Assembly (NCBI GenBank): GCA_026417815.1
Contig: JAOACN010000682.1
Span: 1 to 21,800, forward strand
DNA from: Chloroflexaceae bacterium
GTDB lineage: Bacteria > Chloroflexota > Chloroflexia > Chloroflexales > Chloroflexaceae
Length of the DNA stretch: 21,800 bases
Reading direction: 5' to 3'
Positions within the stretch are counted from its first letter, which is position 1. Each line of letters starts with the position of its first letter. Below are positions 1 through 8,189 of the stretch, piece by piece. The notes beneath the pieces are model-generated. The model saw only the letters and a program-made list of their open reading frames with translations. It ran no database searches and was not told the DNA's origin. Position numbers and translations under genes: made by a program.

Positions 1-46
1 CTACCGCTACCGCCGCGCCGTAACGTGAATTGACCAGGAAAGGATC
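1..46. other. Left edge and leader of the SGNH hydrolase gene
   Basis: All three forward frames close within the first 33 bases, so the 3' end of an upstream plus-strand gene could lie here but cannot be identified. The purine-rich AGGAAAGGA at 36-44 is the likely ribosome binding site of the following gene. Confidence 0.3.
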
Positions 47-958
47 ATGGCCATGCTTCGCATCGTGTGGTTGGCGCTGGCAGGGGTGGCGCTTGTGCTG
101 CTCGTCGTCCTCGGGGTCGGACCGACGCGGGCCGTGCCGACGCCGGTCCCCGCGGCGGTTGGCCCCGGTGAGGTGTACCTGGCGCTGGGCGACTCGCTGG
201 CTACCGGCGATGAGGCCCCGGCCAATACCGCCGCGGAGGGAAACCTGCCGGGTTATCCGGTACACCTGGATCTACTGCTCGATTACACGCGACCGATTTC
301 GCTCACCCTGCTGGCCCGTAGCGGCGAGAGCACCACGAGCATGCGCGCGCCGGGAGGACAACTGGAGCAGGCAGTGGCGTTCATCGGCGCGCAACGGGCC
401 GCGGGCCGGGTGGTCAGCCCGGTGACGCTGAGCATCGGCGGCAACGATCTGGTCAACACCTTCCTGGGGCGCGAGGACCCACAGCGCACCATCACCGACC
501 CCCTGCCGCTCGTGCGCGATAATCTGGCGCAGATCCTCGACACGCTGCTGGTCGCGCTCACTGAGAATGGCCGCCGCACGGGCGATCTGATCGTAATGAA
601 CTACTACAATCCCTACCCCGGCCTGACCATTCGGACGACGCCGCCCTTTGTGTTTTTGCCCCCCGACCAGGAGCCGATAGTGACCGATGTGGAGGTGCCG
701 CGCTTCAATCAGATTGTTGCCGAGGTGGCCGCGGCCCGCGATGTTCCGGTGGTTGATGCGTTCACGCGCTTTCGCGGGCGCGAGCCGGCCTTTCTCTTTG
801 TGCGTTTTCCCTACGATTTCAGCGATACGGCCAATCTGGCGCGCAACTTCGATTACCATCCGCGGGCCGCCGGGCACTGGAACCTGGCCTATGGCTTCCT
901 TGAGGCGGCTGGCTACGGGCCGGCGCCACGGGCGTTTCTGCCCCTGGCGGAACGCTAG
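47..958 (+). CDS. Secreted or membrane-anchored SGNH/GDSL-family hydrolase
   Basis: The 303-residue protein is an SGNH-fold esterase or lipase acting outside the membrane; its substrate is unknown. Residues 4-29 form a hydrophobic N-terminal segment ending TRA, which is either a signal peptide or an anchor. Block I is LALGDSLATG with the nucleophile Ser50. Block II is the SGES region near 92-95. Block III is SIGGNDL, with Gly132/Asn133 as likely oxyanion ligands. Block V is FDYHPRAAGH, with a D-x-H pair near 269-271 as in many SGNH esterases. ATG at 47 has AGGA seven bases upstream; ATG at 53 is also possible. The gene stands alone on the plus strand and is convergent with dnaK. The family call is firm, the specificity open. 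Confidence 0.85.
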   Translation: MAMLRIVWLALAGVALVLLVVLGVGPTRAVPTPVPAAVGPGEVYLALGDSLATGDEAPANTAAEGNLPGYPVHLDLLLDYTRPISLTLLARSGESTTSMRAPGGQLEQAVAFIGAQRAAGRVVSPVTLSIGGNDLVNTFLGREDPQRTITDPLPLVRDNLAQILDTLLVALTENGRRTGDLIVMNYYNPYPGLTIRTTPPFVFLPPDQEPIVTDVEVPRFNQIVAEVAAARDVPVVDAFTRFRGREPAFLFVRFPYDFSDTANLARNFDYHPRAAGHWNLAYGFLEAAGYGPAPRAFLPLAER

Positions 959-1151
959 TACGGCAGCGATGGCGCCTCCGCGGGGTGTTGACGGCGCCTG
1001 AGGTGAGCATGCCACCCCCTGGCGAGCCTGATGCTCGAGGCATGTCTGGACGGGCTTGTCGGAGCGATGGATCCACGGGCGCCCACGCTCACACGCGGGC
1101 GAGGAGAGGCGCCCACAGGAGAGGCTCGGAGGGGCGCAGGCCCATGCAAGG

Positions 1152-1188
1152 AAGGCCGAAGCACTGGCTGCGCCAGTGCTTCGGCCTT
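1152..1188. terminator. Hairpin between convergent SGNH hydrolase and dnaK genes
   Basis: A perfect 17-bp inverted repeat (1152-1168 with 1172-1188) has a TGC loop and the core GGCCGAAGCACTGGC. It sits 48 bases beyond the dnaK stop and could end transcription from both sides, though no good T-tract follows on either strand. A sister hairpin with nearly the same core lies at 17471-17517. A smaller palindrome GGAACTC-G-GAGTTCC lies at 1206-1220. The rest of 959-1235 shows no supportable gene. Confidence 0.55.
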
Positions 1189-1235
1189 ATATGGAAGTGG
1201 CGTGAGGAACTCGGAGTTCCCCACGCCCCTCTTCC

Positions 1236-3116
1236 TTACTCGACGGTGTACTCGCCCTCGACGACGCCGTCATCGCGCCGGCCAGCGCCGGGGCCTTTCT
1301 GCCCGGAAGTCGCGCCATCGCCGTAGACGCTCTGCGAGACGCGGTACATCGCCTGCTGCAGTTCGTTCATCAGGCTCTGGATGCGCTCCTTGTTCTCCTG
1401 GGCGATCACATCACGCAGGTCCTTGATCAGGCCCTCGATGCGCCCGCGCTCGACGCTGTCCACCTTGTCGCCGAGTTCGCCCAGGGTCTTCTCACTCTGG
1501 TAGGCCAGGCTATCGGCCTGGTTCTTGAGTTCGACCAGCTCGCGCCGCGCCCGGTCCTCGGCGGCGTGGACCTGCGCCTCGCGCACCATGCGCTCCACCT
1601 CCTCTTTGCTGAGGTTGGTGCTGGCAGTAATGGTGATGCGCTGCTCCTTGCCGGTGGCCTTGTCGCGCGCGCTCACGTTGAGGATGCCGTTGGCGTCAAT
1701 GTCGAACGTCACCTCAATCTGCGGCACGCCGCGGGGCGCCGGCGGAATGCCCTCCAGGCGGAAGCGGCCCAGGGTCATGTTGTCGGCGGCCATCTCGCGC
1801 TCACCCTGCAGGATGTGGATGTCCACCGCGGTCTGCCCATCGGCGGCGGTCGAGAAGATCTCGGTCTTCTGGGTGGGGATGGTGGTGTTGCGCTCGATCA
1901 GCCGGGTCATCACGCCGCCGAGGGTTTCGACGCCCAGGGACAGCGGGGTCACGTCGAGCAGCACCACGCCCTTCACGTCGCCGCCGAGCACGCCGGCCTG
2001 GATGGCCGCGCCAATCGCCACCACCTCGTCGGGGTTGACCGACTTGTTCGGCTCCTTGCCGATCATCTTGCGCACCAGTTCCTGGACCACGGGCATGCGC
2101 GTCGAGCCGCCAACCAGCACCACTTCGTCAATCTGGCTGGCCTGGAGACCGGCATCCTTGAGGGCCTGGGTCACCGGGCCGCGCAGGCGCTCGGTCAGGT
2201 GATTGGTCAGTTGCTCGAACTTCGCCCGGCTCAGGCGCATCTGCAGGTGCTTCGGCCCGCTGGCGTCGGCGGTGATGAAGGGCAGGTTGATCTCCGTCTC
2301 GGTCAGGCTCGACAGCTCCATCTTGGCCTTCTCGGCGGCCTCCTTGAGCCGCTGGAGGGCCTGGCGATCCTTGCTCAGGTCAATCCCCTGATCCTTGCGG
2401 AACTCGTCGATGATCCAGTTCACCACCGCGGCGTCGTAGTCATCACCACCCAGGTGCGTGTCGCCGCTGGTCGCTTTGACCTCCACCACGCCATCGCCCA
2501 CCTCGAGGATGGACACGTCGAAGGTGCCGCCGCCGAGGTCGAAGACAAGAATGGTCTCATTGGCCTTCTTGTCGAGGCCGTAGGCCAGGGCGGCCGCGGT
2601 CGGCTCGTTGATGATGCGCAGCACCTCCAGCCCGGCGATCTTGCCGGCGTCCTTGGTGGCCTGGCGCTGGCTGTCGTTGAAGTAGGCCGGCACGGTAATG
2701 ACCGCCTGGGTCACTGGCTCGCCCAGATAGGCTTCGGCGTCGGTCTTGAGCTTCTGCAGGACCATGGCCGAGATTTCTTGCGGCGCGTACTCCTTGCCCG
2801 TCTGCGGCACGTAGATACGCACATCACCCCGGGGTCCCTTGGCAATCTTGAAGGGCAGCATCTTCCGCTCGGTCTCGGTCTCATCGAAATCGCGACCGAT
2901 GAGGCGCTTGACCGAGAAGATCGTATTGTCGGGGTTGATGGTGGCCTGGCGCTTGGCCGTCAGACCTACGAGGCGCTCACCGTTCTTGGCGAAGGCGACC
3001 ATCGAGGGAGTGGTGCGGTTACCCTCAGCGTTAGGGATCACGACCGCGTCGCCGCCCTCCATTACCGCGACAACCGAGTTCGTGGTGCCCAGGTCAATAC
3101 CAACAATCTTTCCCAT
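1236..3116 (-). CDS. dnaK: Hsp70 chaperone DnaK
   Basis: This is the ATP-dependent cytosolic chaperone that binds exposed hydrophobic peptides, working with DnaJ and GrpE. The 626 residues show the full plan. The nucleotide-binding domain carries GIDLGTTNS at the N terminus, EPTAAALAYGLD, FDLGGGTFDVS and VGGSTRMP. The linker VVLLDVTPLSLG leads to the substrate-binding domain and lid, ending in an acidic tail EGEYTVE. The open frame extends 13 codons further upstream, but the start at 3116 is preferred: it begins MGKIVGIDLG and has AGGAGG about nine bases upstream (AGGAGGAAGTGAGAATATG). No grpE, dnaJ or hrcA is adjacent, and no CIRCE element is visible in 3117-3211. A TACACT at 3178-3173 might be a -10 box, but no convincing -35 accompanies it. 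Confidence 0.97.
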   Translation of the reverse strand: MGKIVGIDLGTTNSVVAVMEGGDAVVIPNAEGNRTTPSMVAFAKNGERLVGLTAKRQATINPDNTIFSVKRLIGRDFDETETERKMLPFKIAKGPRGDVRIYVPQTGKEYAPQEISAMVLQKLKTDAEAYLGEPVTQAVITVPAYFNDSQRQATKDAGKIAGLEVLRIINEPTAAALAYGLDKKANETILVFDLGGGTFDVSILEVGDGVVEVKATSGDTHLGGDDYDAAVVNWIIDEFRKDQGIDLSKDRQALQRLKEAAEKAKMELSSLTETEINLPFITADASGPKHLQMRLSRAKFEQLTNHLTERLRGPVTQALKDAGLQASQIDEVVLVGGSTRMPVVQELVRKMIGKEPNKSVNPDEVVAIGAAIQAGVLGGDVKGVVLLDVTPLSLGVETLGGVMTRLIERNTTIPTQKTEIFSTAADGQTAVDIHILQGEREMAADNMTLGRFRLEGIPPAPRGVPQIEVTFDIDANGILNVSARDKATGKEQRITITASTNLSKEEVERMVREAQVHAAEDRARRELVELKNQADSLAYQSEKTLGELGDKVDSVERGRIEGLIKDLRDVIAQENKERIQSLMNELQQAMYRVSQSVYGDGATSGQKGPGAGRRDDGVVEGEYTVE

Positions 3117-3211
3117 ATTCTCACTTCCTCCTCTTTGAGACGTGGAAGGTTCCACATACTTGGACTGAGGGTAGTGTAACGGGTTTTTACTTGCTGCACA
3201 CTAGCGTCGCG

Positions 3212-4456
3212 TTAGAAGATTGTTGGAATCGCGCCGCCAGCGCGGATCTCGGCGGCCGCGCGATAGCCGCTCTCGATGGCGCCGTGAACGGTGGCGAGAT
3301 GGCCGTTGGTGACGGTAGCTTCCCCGGCGAAGTAGAGCGTTTCGGCGAGGGGGGCAGCCAGGATGGCCCGGGCGTTGCCCATGCCCACCGGGCTGTAGGT
3401 GTAGGCCCCGAGGCTCCAGGGATCGCGCGACCAGTCGGCGAGGCGCCCCCCCAGGCAGGCGGCGCGCGCATCGGCGCCGAAGAGGGCGGTCAATTCGGCC
3501 AGGCCCGTAGCGATGGCGCCGGCTTCGCCACGGGCGGCCAGGCTGAGGGCCGCCGGGCCGCCGACGTAGCCCATCAGGGTAGGCGTGGTTGTCCCGGGCA
3601 CGGGCCACCAGGTGGCCACCTGTCCATCGGTGCTGAGCACGGTGAACTCGGGCCAGAGTTGGCGATCAAACCAGAGGATCAGTTTGGTCACGTGCCCGAC
3701 GCCGATAGCATGAAGCGCGGCCAGGCGCTCGGCGGGCAACGGCGGGTCGAAGGCCGGGCGCCCGGCGCGAAGCACCCCCGCAGGTACGGTGATCAGCGCG
3801 CGGCGGGCCCGCAGCGCCTCCCCGCGGGCCAGATGCGCGACCACGGCCCCGGGCCGCCACACCAGGCGCGCGACGGGCGCGCCGAGACGGATGGGCAGGC
3901 CGGCGGCCAGGTGGGTGGTGAGGCGATCGTAGCCATCGAGGAGGTGGAAGTTGCCAGAACCATTCTGGCTATCGGCGCGCTCGCGAGAGATAGCCGCGGC
4001 GCTAAGCCGGGCCGGATCGGCGGCTTCGAGGTTGGTTAGCCAGCGCAGGGCAAATCCAAGGGCCGGTTCGCCAGGCGCGGCGTGGCGGGCGAGCAGTTCG
4101 GCCACGCTGATCTCGGGTCCGTCGTAGGTGGTGGCAAGCTCATACAGGGCGTAGGTGCGGGCGATAGCCGGATCGTCGGGCGGCAGCAGGCGCCCGCCGC
4201 GGGCAAAGCGGCGACTGGTTCCCCAGGGTCGGGTGCGCAGGCCAGCGGCCCGGATCTCCTGCCAGGTGCAGGCGCGATCACCGTGGACAAACTCGGCCCC
4301 CAGTTCGGCAGGGCCGTGGGTACGGTCAGTGGCAATGCGCCCGCCGACGCGCTCGCGGGCCTCCAGCACGCAGATGCGTTGACCGGCGGCCTGGAGTTCG
4401 CGGGCGGCGGCCAGGCCAGCGACGCCCGCGCCGATGATGAGGGTGTCGTACATCAT
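3212..4456 (-). CDS. FAD-dependent amine oxidase (flavin monoamine oxidase family)
   Basis: The 414-residue soluble flavoenzyme is predicted to oxidise an amine (or a related C-N/C-C bond) to an imine with release of peroxide. The N terminus has the FAD dinucleotide fold: IIGAGVAGLAAARELQ, then an acidic strand end in VLEARERVGGRI, and the substrate-entry motif AELGAEFVHG. The C terminus has the second FAD signature YFAGEATVTNGHLATVHGAIESG, typical of MAO, spermine oxidase and related enzymes. The substrate cannot be read from sequence. It starts with two Met codons (4456 or 4453) without a strong ribosome binding site. It lies 95 bases upstream of dnaK on the same strand, so read-through is possible, but there is no functional link. 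Confidence 0.88.
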   Translation of the reverse strand: MMYDTLIIGAGVAGLAAARELQAAGQRICVLEARERVGGRIATDRTHGPAELGAEFVHGDRACTWQEIRAAGLRTRPWGTSRRFARGGRLLPPDDPAIARTYALYELATTYDGPEISVAELLARHAAPGEPALGFALRWLTNLEAADPARLSAAAISRERADSQNGSGNFHLLDGYDRLTTHLAAGLPIRLGAPVARLVWRPGAVVAHLARGEALRARRALITVPAGVLRAGRPAFDPPLPAERLAALHAIGVGHVTKLILWFDRQLWPEFTVLSTDGQVATWWPVPGTTTPTLMGYVGGPAALSLAARGEAGAIATGLAELTALFGADARAACLGGRLADWSRDPWSLGAYTYSPVGMGNARAILAAPLAETLYFAGEATVTNGHLATVHGAIESGYRAAAEIRAGGAIPTIF

Positions 4457-4859
4457 TGCCTGGCGATTATGTTTCAGGAATAGCTATTCCCTTACCGTTG
4501 GAGGGGGTGAGGAGGCGACGCCTCCCTGCAACCCCCGTTGCACCCGCGGCGGGCGCGCCTGGTGGAAACGCGGACGTATCCGCCGCCGCAGGCGTAACCA
4601 ACGGATCGCGGAGGGCCGCGCCCTCCGCACCTCTACCGAACGGAAACCTGATGCTACAACGAGACCTGGTCTCCGCGGGGGTTGCGGGGGCCAAAGGCCC
4701 GCGCAGGATTCGGGGAAGCCTCGTTGTAGTGCCAACAGGCCGCGCAGAGAAACCCTCTTGAGCGCCGCGCGGCTTCACCGTGCAACGACGGCATGAAAGC
4801 GGGTTTACCCGGGAGGGCTTCGCCCTCCCGGACCCTCCCATCAATCGCCCGTCCTCATG
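4457..4859. repeat. Gap filled with GC-rich palindromes
   Basis: No supportable gene is seen in this 403-base gap. It holds a chain of inverted repeats. A nested hairpin at 4503-4536 has GGAGGCG-A-CGCCTCC as its inner stem. A 9-bp stem lies at 4608-4628 (GCGGAGGGC-CGC-GCCCTCCGC). A 10-bp inverted repeat CTACAACGAG/CTCGTTGTAG (4654-4663 with 4720-4729) encloses a smaller palindrome. A 10-bp stem with TTC loop lies at 4809-4831 (CCGGGAGGGC). The last may terminate the LysR gene, whose stop is 29 bases away. The string CCGCGCAG near 4741 also occurs in the repeats at 16207-16412 and 20227-20323. Confidence 0.65.
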
Positions 4860-5837
4860 TCAGGCCCCATCGGCGCGCGCGGACGGTGGCCGGGGCTCAG
4901 GTTCCCCGGAGGCAGGTTGCAGGCCGGCGCGGGCAATGATGGCGCGACCCGCGGGCCCGGTGAGAAAATCGAACAACGATTGGGTGGGGCCGGGGCCGCC
5001 GCGCTCGCGAACGCGAACCAGAAACCAGTTCACCGTGAGGGGCCCACTGGCGAGATCGACGTGGCCCACGCCCTCGCCGCGGGCCGGCGCGCAGCTTCGG
5101 GGCAAGAAAGCCAGCCCGAGACCGGCGCGCACACCCTGCAACTGGGCGGTGGCGCTGTCGGTTTCCAGGCATGGACGCAGATCGGCCAGGTTGACGCCGC
5201 GGCGCCGGAGCAGATCCTCGATCGCCCGGCGCAGGGCCGTGCCGCTCCGGGGCAGGATCAGGGGATGCTCACATACCGCAGCGGGAGGAAGTTGCTCCTG
5301 TTTGAGCACCGGATGGCCCGCCGGGGCAGCGAGGATCAGCGGCTCGGTGGCAAGGAGGGTCAACTCGAGGCCGCGGCGGCGTTGCGGCTCCTGGAGGAGC
5401 GCCAGGTTCAGGCTGCGGTCGGCGAGGCCATCGAGCAAGGCTTCGGTTGAGGCGATCTCCAGTTCCAGGCCGACGCCAGGAAAGTGTTCGTGAAACCCGG
5501 CCAGGAGGCGCGGGAGCAGCCGTTCGCCGCCCCCCGGCGTACAACCGAGCACCACGCGCCCGGCCACCTGCCCTTTGAGCGCCATCAGCGTCTCTTCGGC
5601 CCGTTCGGCGAGACGCACCAGCTCGCGGGCGCTGGCCAGCAACTCCTCGCCGGCATGGGTGAGCACCATCCGCTGGCCCACCCGCCGGAAGAGGCGGATG
5701 TCGCCCAGTTGCTCCTCCAGGGCGCGGATCTGCTGGCTCACCGCCGGCTGGGTCATATGCAGGGCCGCGGCGGCGGCAGAGTAATTGCCCGTGTCAACCA
5801 CGGCCAGGAAGGTGCGGAGATGGAAGGTGTTGAGCAT
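4860..5837 (-). CDS. LysR-family transcriptional regulator
   Basis: This 325-residue DNA-binding regulator has an N-terminal winged helix-turn-helix (residues about 1-60: FLAVVDTGNYSAAAAALHMT, then QPAVSQQIRALEEQLG) followed by a periplasmic-binding-protein-like effector domain. That order and length are standard for LysR. The open frame runs 101 codons further upstream, but the extension crosses a palindrome and is low-complexity Arg/Ser, so ATG at 5837 (MLNTFHLRTF) was chosen. LysR proteins often regulate a divergent neighbour. Here the upstream gene (Nudix) is on the same strand 109 bases away, so the target is unclear. Confidence 0.9.
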   Translation of the reverse strand: MLNTFHLRTFLAVVDTGNYSAAAAALHMTQPAVSQQIRALEEQLGDIRLFRRVGQRMVLTHAGEELLASARELVRLAERAEETLMALKGQVAGRVVLGCTPGGGERLLPRLLAGFHEHFPGVGLELEIASTEALLDGLADRSLNLALLQEPQRRRGLELTLLATEPLILAAPAGHPVLKQEQLPPAAVCEHPLILPRSGTALRRAIEDLLRRRGVNLADLRPCLETDSATAQLQGVRAGLGLAFLPRSCAPARGEGVGHVDLASGPLTVNWFLVRVRERGGPGPTQSLFDFLTGPAGRAIIARAGLQPASGEPEPRPPSARADGA

Positions 5838-5876
5838 GGCAACATATTCATCCGGCAGGCGCCGGAGCAGGCGGGT

Positions 5877-5899
5877 CCGGGAGGGCTGCACCCTCCCGG
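5877..5899. repeat. Palindrome between LysR and Nudix genes
   Basis: A 9-bp perfect inverted repeat CCGGGAGGG/CCCTCCCGG with loop CTGCA. It is the same sequence type as 4809-4831 and 6685-6703. It lies downstream of the Nudix stop and upstream of the LysR start, so it could terminate one and precede the other. Confidence 0.55.
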
Positions 5900-5946
5900 A
5901 GACCCTCTTGCTCCCTCCCCGGAGCAGCCTGGCATCAGTCGCGCCG

Positions 5947-6591
5947 TCACAATCCGGCGCGCCGCAGGCGGGCCACCAGTTCGCTGAGCAACAGCGCCGT
6001 GGCGCCCCAGACCTTGTGGCCCTCGAGGGCGAAGTAGGGCACACGCATCCGTAAACCACGCCGTTCCCAGACCTCTTCCTGGACGGTGGCCGGGTCCAGC
6101 AGGACGCGCAGCGGCACGCTGAAGGCCGCCTCGACCTCATCGGGGTCGGGGCGCAGGTCAGGTTCGCCGATGCTCAGACCAACCACGGGAGTAAGCCGGT
6201 TGTTGCTGGGTGGAATATAGAAGGCCGTGAGCGTGCCGAGCACCTCGACGTTGGCCGGACGGATGCCCAGTTCCTCCCAGGCTTCGCGCAGCGCCGTGCC
6301 GACCGGGCCGGCATCATTGGCATCGGTGCCGCCCCCCGGCAGCGAAACCTCGCCGCGGTGGGTGGTCAGGCGAGCGGAGCGCACCGTCAGGGGCAGCCAG
6401 AGTTCGCCCTCACTCGGGTAGAACAGCACCAGCACCGCCGCCTCACGGGGCGTCACACCGGGTGGCGGGTGCATTGGCCGGATGGAGGCGCCGCCGAGGT
6501 CGCGCAGCACGAGCAGTTCTTCGATTGCGATCGGCGCCGGATCGGCCATTGCCCGGCGCAGCGCGGCTATCTGGTGCTCCAGAGGGGTCAT
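5947..6591 (-). CDS. Nudix hydrolase of the CoA pyrophosphatase (NudL/YeaB) type
   Basis: The 214-residue enzyme is predicted to cleave a nucleoside diphosphate derivative, probably CoA or acyl-CoA, at the pyrophosphate. Upstream of the Nudix box lies the CoA-subfamily signature PLTVRSARLTTHRGEVSLPG (residues 67-86). The Nudix box follows at 87-110 with the metal-binding core LREAWEELGI (Glu103, Glu106, Glu107). Its first half (GGGTDANDAGPVG) lacks the usual early Glu, as is common in the CoA-type subfamily. The N-terminal 45 residues are an amphipathic helix region. The start at 6591 has no clear ribosome binding site. The family call is strong and the substrate inferred. Confidence 0.88.
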   Translation of the reverse strand: MTPLEHQIAALRRAMADPAPIAIEELLVLRDLGGASIRPMHPPPGVTPREAAVLVLFYPSEGELWLPLTVRSARLTTHRGEVSLPGGGTDANDAGPVGTALREAWEELGIRPANVEVLGTLTAFYIPPSNNRLTPVVGLSIGEPDLRPDPDEVEAAFSVPLRVLLDPATVQEEVWERRGLRMRVPYFALEGHKVWGATALLLSELVARLRRAGL

Positions 6592-6900
6592 GGGTCAGGT
6601 AAGGTTACCTTGATGGGAGGGTCTGGAGGGCTGCACCCTTCCAGGAACATGCTTGATGCACATGGGCGCCGCACGGGACGGTGCGGGAGGGCCGTGCCCT
6701 CCCAGGCACATCCTTACGTTCATATCTCGTTGTGCGGTAAAGCTGCACGGGGCCTCACTGGTCCGTAACGTACGTTTCCTGGCATTTCCGCCCCTCTACC
6801 AGCCTCCCTCCGTTGGGGGGAGGCGCCGGGCGCCCTCCCCCGGCAGGGGAGGATTGGGGAGGGGGTAGGGGGTCCAGCGAAAGACTTTGTTCACAGACCA
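6592..6900. repeat. Gap with palindromes and G-rich tract
   Basis: No gene is supported in this 309-base gap. It contains an imperfect palindrome at 6623-6644 (CTGGAGGG/CCCTTCCAG) and a perfect GGGAGGGC-CGT-GCCCTCCC at 6685-6703 flanked by GTGC/GCAC. A strongly GC-biased block at 6805-6872 carries the nested palindrome GGCGCC-GGGCGCC and ends in G-runs described separately. Confidence 0.55.
6846..6872 (+). other. Candidate G-quadruplex motif
   Basis: Four G-runs of 4, 4, 5 and 5 bases are separated by loops of 6, 1 and 2 bases, satisfying the usual G3+N1-7 pattern on the plus strand. The tract lies between the metallophosphoesterase stop and the Nudix gene, about 255 bases upstream of the Nudix start. 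Confidence 0.45.
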
Positions 6901-7758
6901 CTAACCCGTGCGCGCCTCGTCCGCGAGTTGCTGGAGCACCCCGGGATCGCCATTGCGGCGTGGAAAGCTATAGGTGGCGGCGGGCACAAAGGCATCGGCG
7001 CCAGCCTGGTACAACAACTGGGTAATCTGGATGCTTTCAGAATCGATGTCAATCAGATTGCAGGAGTTCTTGCCGTGCTCGCGTCCCTTGCCGCGTTGCG
7101 AGGTGGTGGTGCCGCTCTGACAGATGATCGTCCCCTGGCGCAGATCAGGGCTGACATCGCGGGTATGGCCGACGTAGGAGACGTGCACGTGGCCGCACAG
7201 CAGCAATTCCGCCCCCAACTCATCGAGCAGACGCACCGCCGGGCGGGGGTTGTCCATCACCCGATTACGGCGCAGACCGGGCGGGTTAACGACGGGATGG
7301 TGCCAGACCACCACTTTGCATACATCGGGCGGGTAGCTGCTGAGGCGCTGGCGCAGGACGGCTGCCTGGCGGCGGCTCAGGCGCCCGCCATCGGATGTCA
7401 GGCCGTGGGCGGTGCACGCGCCAACCACAACGAGGCCAGGGCGCTCGAAGACCGGGTTCAGGTCGCGGCTGATATAGCTGCGGTAACGCCCGAGGGGGTT
7501 GAACAGCCGCAGGTGCAGGTTGTAGAGCGGCACATCGTGATTGCCCGGCACAACGAGTTGCGGGCCGGGCAGGGCCGCGCGCAAGGCATTGGCAACGCGC
7601 CAGTGCGTTGCAATGTCAGCGCGTTGCACAAAGTCGCCCGAGATAACGACCAGGTCGGGCTTGAGGGTCGGCGCCTGACGGACCAGACACTCGGCGATCG
7701 CGTGGCGAAAGGGCGGGCCGGCGTGGATGTCCGAGATGTGCAGGATCCGGTGGCGCAC
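6901..7758 (-). CDS. Calcineurin-like metallophosphoesterase
   Basis: The 285-residue hydrolase has a dinuclear metal site and most likely acts as a cytosolic phosphodiesterase or phosphatase. The metal-binding motifs appear in order: HISDIHAG (Asp10, His12), SGDFVQRA (Asp42), GNHDVP (Asn73, His74), VWHHP (His153/154) and CGHVH (His190, His192). At 285 residues without a capping domain it resembles CpdA/Icc-type phosphoesterases rather than SbcD/Mre11, despite the SbcC-type gene 2 kb away. The start is GTG at 7758, supported by GAGGAG six bases upstream; that site lies inside the last codons of the 45-aa gene upstream. The two genes are therefore probably translated from one mRNA. Confidence 0.88.
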   Translation of the reverse strand: MRHRILHISDIHAGPPFRHAIAECLVRQAPTLKPDLVVISGDFVQRADIATHWRVANALRAALPGPQLVVPGNHDVPLYNLHLRLFNPLGRYRSYISRDLNPVFERPGLVVVGACTAHGLTSDGGRLSRRQAAVLRQRLSSYPPDVCKVVVWHHPVVNPPGLRRNRVMDNPRPAVRLLDELGAELLLCGHVHVSYVGHTRDVSPDLRQGTIICQSGTTTSQRGKGREHGKNSCNLIDIDSESIQITQLLYQAGADAFVPAATYSFPRRNGDPGVLQQLADEARTG

Positions 7759-7761
7759 GAG

Positions 7762-7899
7762 CTACTCCTCGGCGGGCGGCGTCGTTGCGGTCATGGCCTT
7801 CTCGCGCATAAGACCCAGGAACGCCCGCGCAATCAGGACGGCCTCGATGGCCAGGGCGACGAGGAAGCCATAGCGTACAATCAGCGCGACGGTGTACAT
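7762..7899 (-). CDS. Small single-pass membrane protein (45 aa), unknown function
   Basis: This short frame begins MYTVALIVRYGFLVALAIEA, continues with a hydrophobic stretch to about residue 31, then a basic segment (MREKA) and a short polar tail ending PPAEE. One transmembrane helix with a cytoplasmic tail is the simple reading. Support comes from GGAG five bases before the ATG at 7899. Its stop is three bases before the GTG of the metallophosphoesterase, whose ribosome binding site GAGGAG it contains. I do not recognise a family. It may anchor or regulate the downstream enzyme, but that is inference from linkage only. Confidence 0.55.
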   Translation of the reverse strand: MYTVALIVRYGFLVALAIEAVLIARAFLGLMREKAMTATTPPAEE

Positions 7900-8189
7900 A
7901 CGGGCTCCGAACCAGGCGCCGGAGGGGCGCATACACGTGCCATGCGAGCACTGCGGTGCGTCCTATTGTAGCACGGCCCGGCGGCAGGCGCTAGAGCCAG
8001 GGTTCCGCTTTTGGGAGGCTCAGAGGGGCTACGCCCCTCCGAAAACCTCTTTCCGGCGCGGCGAAGCCGCGCTGGAAAGAGAGATTATGCGGGGGCCGCA
8101 GGCCCGCAACCTGCGCCGAGACGCGGTGTCGTTGCGGGGTTGCGGGGGAGGATCGAGCAGCGGTCAGGCCCTGGCGCCCGCCCCTGAAC
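7900..8189. repeat. Gap with two strong hairpins
   Basis: No gene is supported here beyond the leader of the small membrane gene. GAGGGGC-TAC-GCCCCTC lies at 8023-8039. A 16-bp stem with GAA loop (8047-8081; one G-T pair) has arms beginning CTCTTTCC and core GCGCGGC. A weaker GC-rich palindrome follows near 8090-8107. These lie downstream of the FPETG-repeat gene stop and may terminate it. Confidence 0.55.

Noticed and set aside
959..1235. Short minus-strand frame beyond the dnaK stop (955-1224)
   Set aside because: It runs through two palindromes, has Arg/Pro/Ser composition and no ribosome binding site.
1566..3179. A 537-codon open frame on the plus strand opposite dnaK
   Set aside because: It is a GC-driven antisense shadow rich in His/Gly/Leu without a known domain; dnaK on the other strand is unambiguous.
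3117..3211. CIRCE/HrcA operator upstream of dnaK
   Set aside because: No TTAGCACTC-N9-GAGTGCTAA-like pair is visible; only a short TGGAA/TTCCA palindrome occurs.
5838..6140. Upstream extension of the LysR frame by 101 codons
   Set aside because: It is Arg/Ser/Cys-rich, overlaps the Nudix gene and includes a palindrome; the family N terminus begins at 5837.
6901..7758. Reading the metallophosphoesterase as SbcD, partner of the SbcC-type ATPase
   Set aside because: It is about 100 residues too short, lacks the SbcD C-terminal region, and is separated by another gene and several repeats.
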